Part shown: piece after piece, positions 1-64,000 of the stretch
Numbering within the stretch: the stretch's first letter is position 1
Layout: every line of letters begins with the position of its first letter
Assembly: GCF_027596085.1 (NCBI RefSeq)
Contig: NC_072464.1
Location: forward strand, 17,121,624 to 17,185,623
Direction: 5' to 3'
DNA from: Anoplopoma fimbria
Lineage: Eukaryota; Chordata; Actinopteri; Perciformes; Anoplopomatidae
DNA length: 64,000 bases
Translations under genes and position numbers: made by a program
The notes under the pieces: generated by a model
Databases searched by the model: none
What the model was told of the DNA's origin: nothing
What the model saw: only the letters and a program-made list of their open reading frames with translations

Positions 1-1544
1 TCAGGTCTGAGAAAGATCCTCCAACAATGGCTTGTACACGTGAGTATACCAGCAAACAGGGCTTGATACTTCCTTATTGCTCATTAGACACATAACCACA
101 TCGATGTTCAAGGCTTTTAGTCATCCTTTGTGATGTCGTGGGAGAGCTTTGAGCCTCACAGCCATCACTTCAACCATCTAAATTATCAATACACATTAAA
201 GATCTCTATACTTGTGTGTGCCTGTGACAGTCTGGGTAAGTTATTAGTTATTAGTCTCTAGAGCTGGTGGATTACTCCAGTGGAGGCTCAGAATTAGCTG
301 TGTCTCGTCTGCAGGAATTATCTGGTGTGAAACTGTGCATTAAAGAGTCCCTGGATGAATTACACGGCTTTTGTTCAGCTGCCTTGTCTTCAATGATGAT
401 TTACCGACTGTCATTACGACTTCATATTTGCATTAAATTACAGTTTAACCGGACTAATTCTCCTTTAATTAAAAAGCCATTTAGCTGTCACTGAGATAGA
501 CGGGGGCCACGTCTGAAAGCTCCACAGGGTGGAAGAGTGTATTTGTCTTTTACGGAGAGACAAAGCCAAGTCATTGTGGAGAAGCTGTGAGTTTACAGTT
601 CCACTGCACGATGCACTGTTTGCAGAGGAAATCTTCAGCAAGGCTTGGCTCTTTGCTTTGTTTTCATCTCCAAATTTAGATTCAGATGATGCAATATCTT
701 ACTTTATGCTCACAGAAATCCATGCATTTATAAGTGCAGGCTTTCCAGTGCTTTCCAACACTGTTGCATAGCTAATATGTAGCTACTAAATCCCACAGTA
801 ATGTATATAGCTTTTATATACTGATCAAACAGATAAAAGAAAACAGCAAAGAACCTGTTTCAGCAAAAATAATGCTCCTTTGTTTTACCTCTGACAACGC
901 TAGTCTAATTTGAATATGGTGGGTCCTTTTGCAGCTTAAGTTTAAGTAAAATATACATTATAGAAATGAATTATCTTGATAGTAACTTGTTCAAGGGCTC
1001 TTCAACAGTTGTTGTTGTTGTTAGTTGTTGAACTAAGTCTTCCAGGCAAAAGCACATCATGAATCTCCAATGCCACTGTTGCTCCCAGTTCAAAAAGGTG
1101 TTACAACCCATCAAACTAAGAGGTGTAGACACACACCACAGTTTCTCTAACAAGCTGTGAGTTCTGTGTTTACTCATAATGCATTTTAATCAGCAGCTTG
1201 TTGGCGAGAGCATAAACTATTTGCTTGATGTCTAAGTAAAAAAAGAAAAAAAGAAAAAGAAACAGATTAAAGACCGAGGGCCTGAGGGGAAGACAATGGC
1301 AGAGAGCAAGAAAGAAAGGATGTCACAGGAGGAGAGATAAAGGTGGAGAGAAAGTGTAAAGGCTGGATGGAGTAGACAGTGAAGAGAGAAAGGAAGGAGG
1401 TTGCTGATACCAATCTCCCCCTAGAGGAGAATAGGAGCTGATTGATGGCAGTGGGGTTGCACTGCGGGAGGGGAGGTGGGTGGATTCTCCTCGATGGAGA
1501 GAATAGAAGAGGTGAGATAATGGCCGATTGACGCAGAAACAGAT

Positions 1545-1578
<34 letters not shown>

Positions 1579-2682
1579 GGACATTCGCTGACAGAGGTGG
1601 AGGAGGGGTAGGAGGAGCTTTACTGTCTGCTGAGATTTTCAGCAAAGGTAGGGAGGGAGGGGGTGGAGGGATGGAGGAGGAGAGGGAAGCATCCCATTGT
1701 CTAGGCAGACAGTGAGCTTGGCAGGACGGGAGTGTTCAAATCCCTCAGGCTTTTTAACTCCACCCTGCTGACAGCTGGCTGCCTGCTACAGCACAATACT
1801 GACTCTGACACACAAACACACACATGGAGAGCACAAAAATACCTCAACAAGGGAAATGTGAGGGAGGTGAAATAACTTAAAATGTTTAATGCAAATGAGA
1901 GGGATTTATACGAAGAGTTATGTGGTACAGCAGTAATGTGTGATATTTAACAATTTCATACTGCAATGTATTTAGATGTAGATTCTTATTTTTGCAGAGC
2001 GTTTAGAATTCAGCCTTAGATGCGATGTATCTCAGGGGTCAATTTTGGGTCCATTGCTTTTCTTCAGTATGCATAATGTTGGCTGCTTGGTTACTCTAAG
2101 GGACTGCTGTGCTGAAAGTTTTGAAATCCCATCCTCAGATCAATAAGGAGAGATCAACTGGAAATGTATGAAAATATTTATTGAGGTTAACAACAGAAAA
2201 ATACTCTGGCGATAAGAATCTACAGATATGAAGTACCTGTGTCAAGCGAGGGCCCTTATGAACACAGGAGATAGGACAGGATCCCCTGCAGTCTAGACGC
2301 TGGTGGCGGAGAAGTAAAGTCAGCTGGTGGCAGATGGAAAGTTTCAGTTATGGACGCACTGTTGGTATAGGTGGCAATGAGTAAATGGTGGATTGCGCAT
2401 TGGAAGTTCTTAAAGACATAAAATAGAAGATGAAAAAATTGCAGAAATTAGAGGAATGAAAGCAGAAGGTAAAATAAAGATCAAACTTATACAACTTTCT
2501 ACAAAGCCTTATTTTGTTAACTAAAAAACATCTTGTCATTGCAAACAGAACTGATAAGCCAAAAAATTATCCATTGTTTAAGCCTCACACAGCAAATTGT
2601 GTATATTATTTTCTTTACATCAGCTTAAACACTTTAAAAATACCATATACCTATTCCTTAATTTTCTTTCCTACGACTGCAG
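1..2682 (+). other. 3' end of an upstream intron (partial)
   Basis: No exon was found here. By Eph gene structure it is the intron between the Cys-rich/EGF-like exon and the first FN3 exon. It contains a purine-rich stretch at about 1228-1710 with an (AG)n run at 1547-1577, and ends in the acceptor tacgactgcag. The open readings in it look like chance or repeat products. Confidence 0.75.
1547..1577 (+). repeat. (AG)n microsatellite
   Basis: About 31 bp of AG repeats inside a longer purine-rich stretch. Confidence 0.95.
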
Positions 2683-63772
<61,090 letters not shown>

Positions 63773-64000
63773 GGACAGCCTGTAAAACAACCTGGAATGG
63801 ACAGATAGATGGACCAGAGGGAAGTGAAGTCTAGACCTTTCTACAGCCTGTGCCTGAGTCTTTACCCCTCATAGAGGAGGTCACCGGACAGACTAACCAC
63901 AGCAGACTGCCCCCGTGGTCTCCCTCACATCCAGTAGTTACAGACTTTTTCCTACTATACAGCCCGTATCCAGTATGCCTGGCTCTGCCAGACTATTGCA
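63773..64000 (+). other. epha6: Start of 3' untranslated region
   Basis: Sequence after the stop codon. No AATAAA or ATTAAA polyadenylation signal occurs before the window ends, so the UTR continues past position 64000. No other feature was seen. Confidence 0.7.

Noticed and set aside
1267..1645. Ser/Leu-rich minus-strand reading of 105 codons
   Set aside because: Product of the purine-rich and (AG)n tract read on the opposite strand.
2514..2682. Upstream in-frame extension of the first FN3 exon as a start of the gene
   Set aside because: The reading is AT-rich intron sequence, a clear acceptor lies at 2681-2682, and Eph genes need upstream exons for the ligand-binding domain.

Overview
The window is vertebrate nuclear DNA, almost certainly from a ray-finned fish and probably a percomorph teleost. 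The evidence for this is long AT-rich introns, many (CA)n/(GT)n microsatellites, teleost-type interspersed repeats such as the 'cagtcatttagcagacgct' family, and a split gene with GT-AG introns throughout. There is no bacterial, phage or CRISPR content.

One gene is recognisable. It is the 3' two-thirds of an EphA-class receptor tyrosine kinase on the + strand, best matched to EphA6 (epha6). Thirteen coding exons run from 2683 to 63772 and encode 665 residues. In order these give two fibronectin type III domains, one transmembrane helix, a juxtamembrane segment with two tyrosines, a complete tyrosine kinase domain, a SAM domain and the C-terminal tail GFHV. All exon phases join without a frameshift. 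The exons for the signal peptide, ephrin-binding domain and Cys-rich/EGF region must lie upstream of position 1. The EphA6 call rests on Val as kinase gatekeeper (VMIVVEYM), the GFHV end, and close similarity across the kinase and tail to EphA6 as I remember it.

Layout: 1-2682 is the end of an upstream intron. 2683-3018 is the first FN3 exon. 3019-37412 is a 34.4 kb intron with microsatellites, a TTAA-ended MITE-like family, old SINE-like repeats, a 9-bp minisatellite and some GC-rich or palindromic non-coding patches that could be regulatory. 37413-41625 carries the second FN3 domain (two exons) and the transmembrane exon. 48205-51189 carries the juxtamembrane region and kinase N-lobe. 55924-62094 carries the rest of the kinase. 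62452-63772 carries the SAM domain, tail and stop. 63773-64000 is 3' UTR without a visible polyadenylation signal.

The most interesting signal is intron 50436-51003. It starts with a 75-nt (AC)n tract at position +5 and ends with a (GT)n tract six bases before the exon, in place of a polypyrimidine tract. The two tracts are complementary and could pair in the pre-mRNA, bringing the splice sites together. Other points are alternative acceptors at the transmembrane exon and at the hinge exon, a repeat fragment forming the 3' end of the intron before exon 61901, and three repeat families with more than one copy in the window. I found no second protein-coding gene and no convincing RNA gene.
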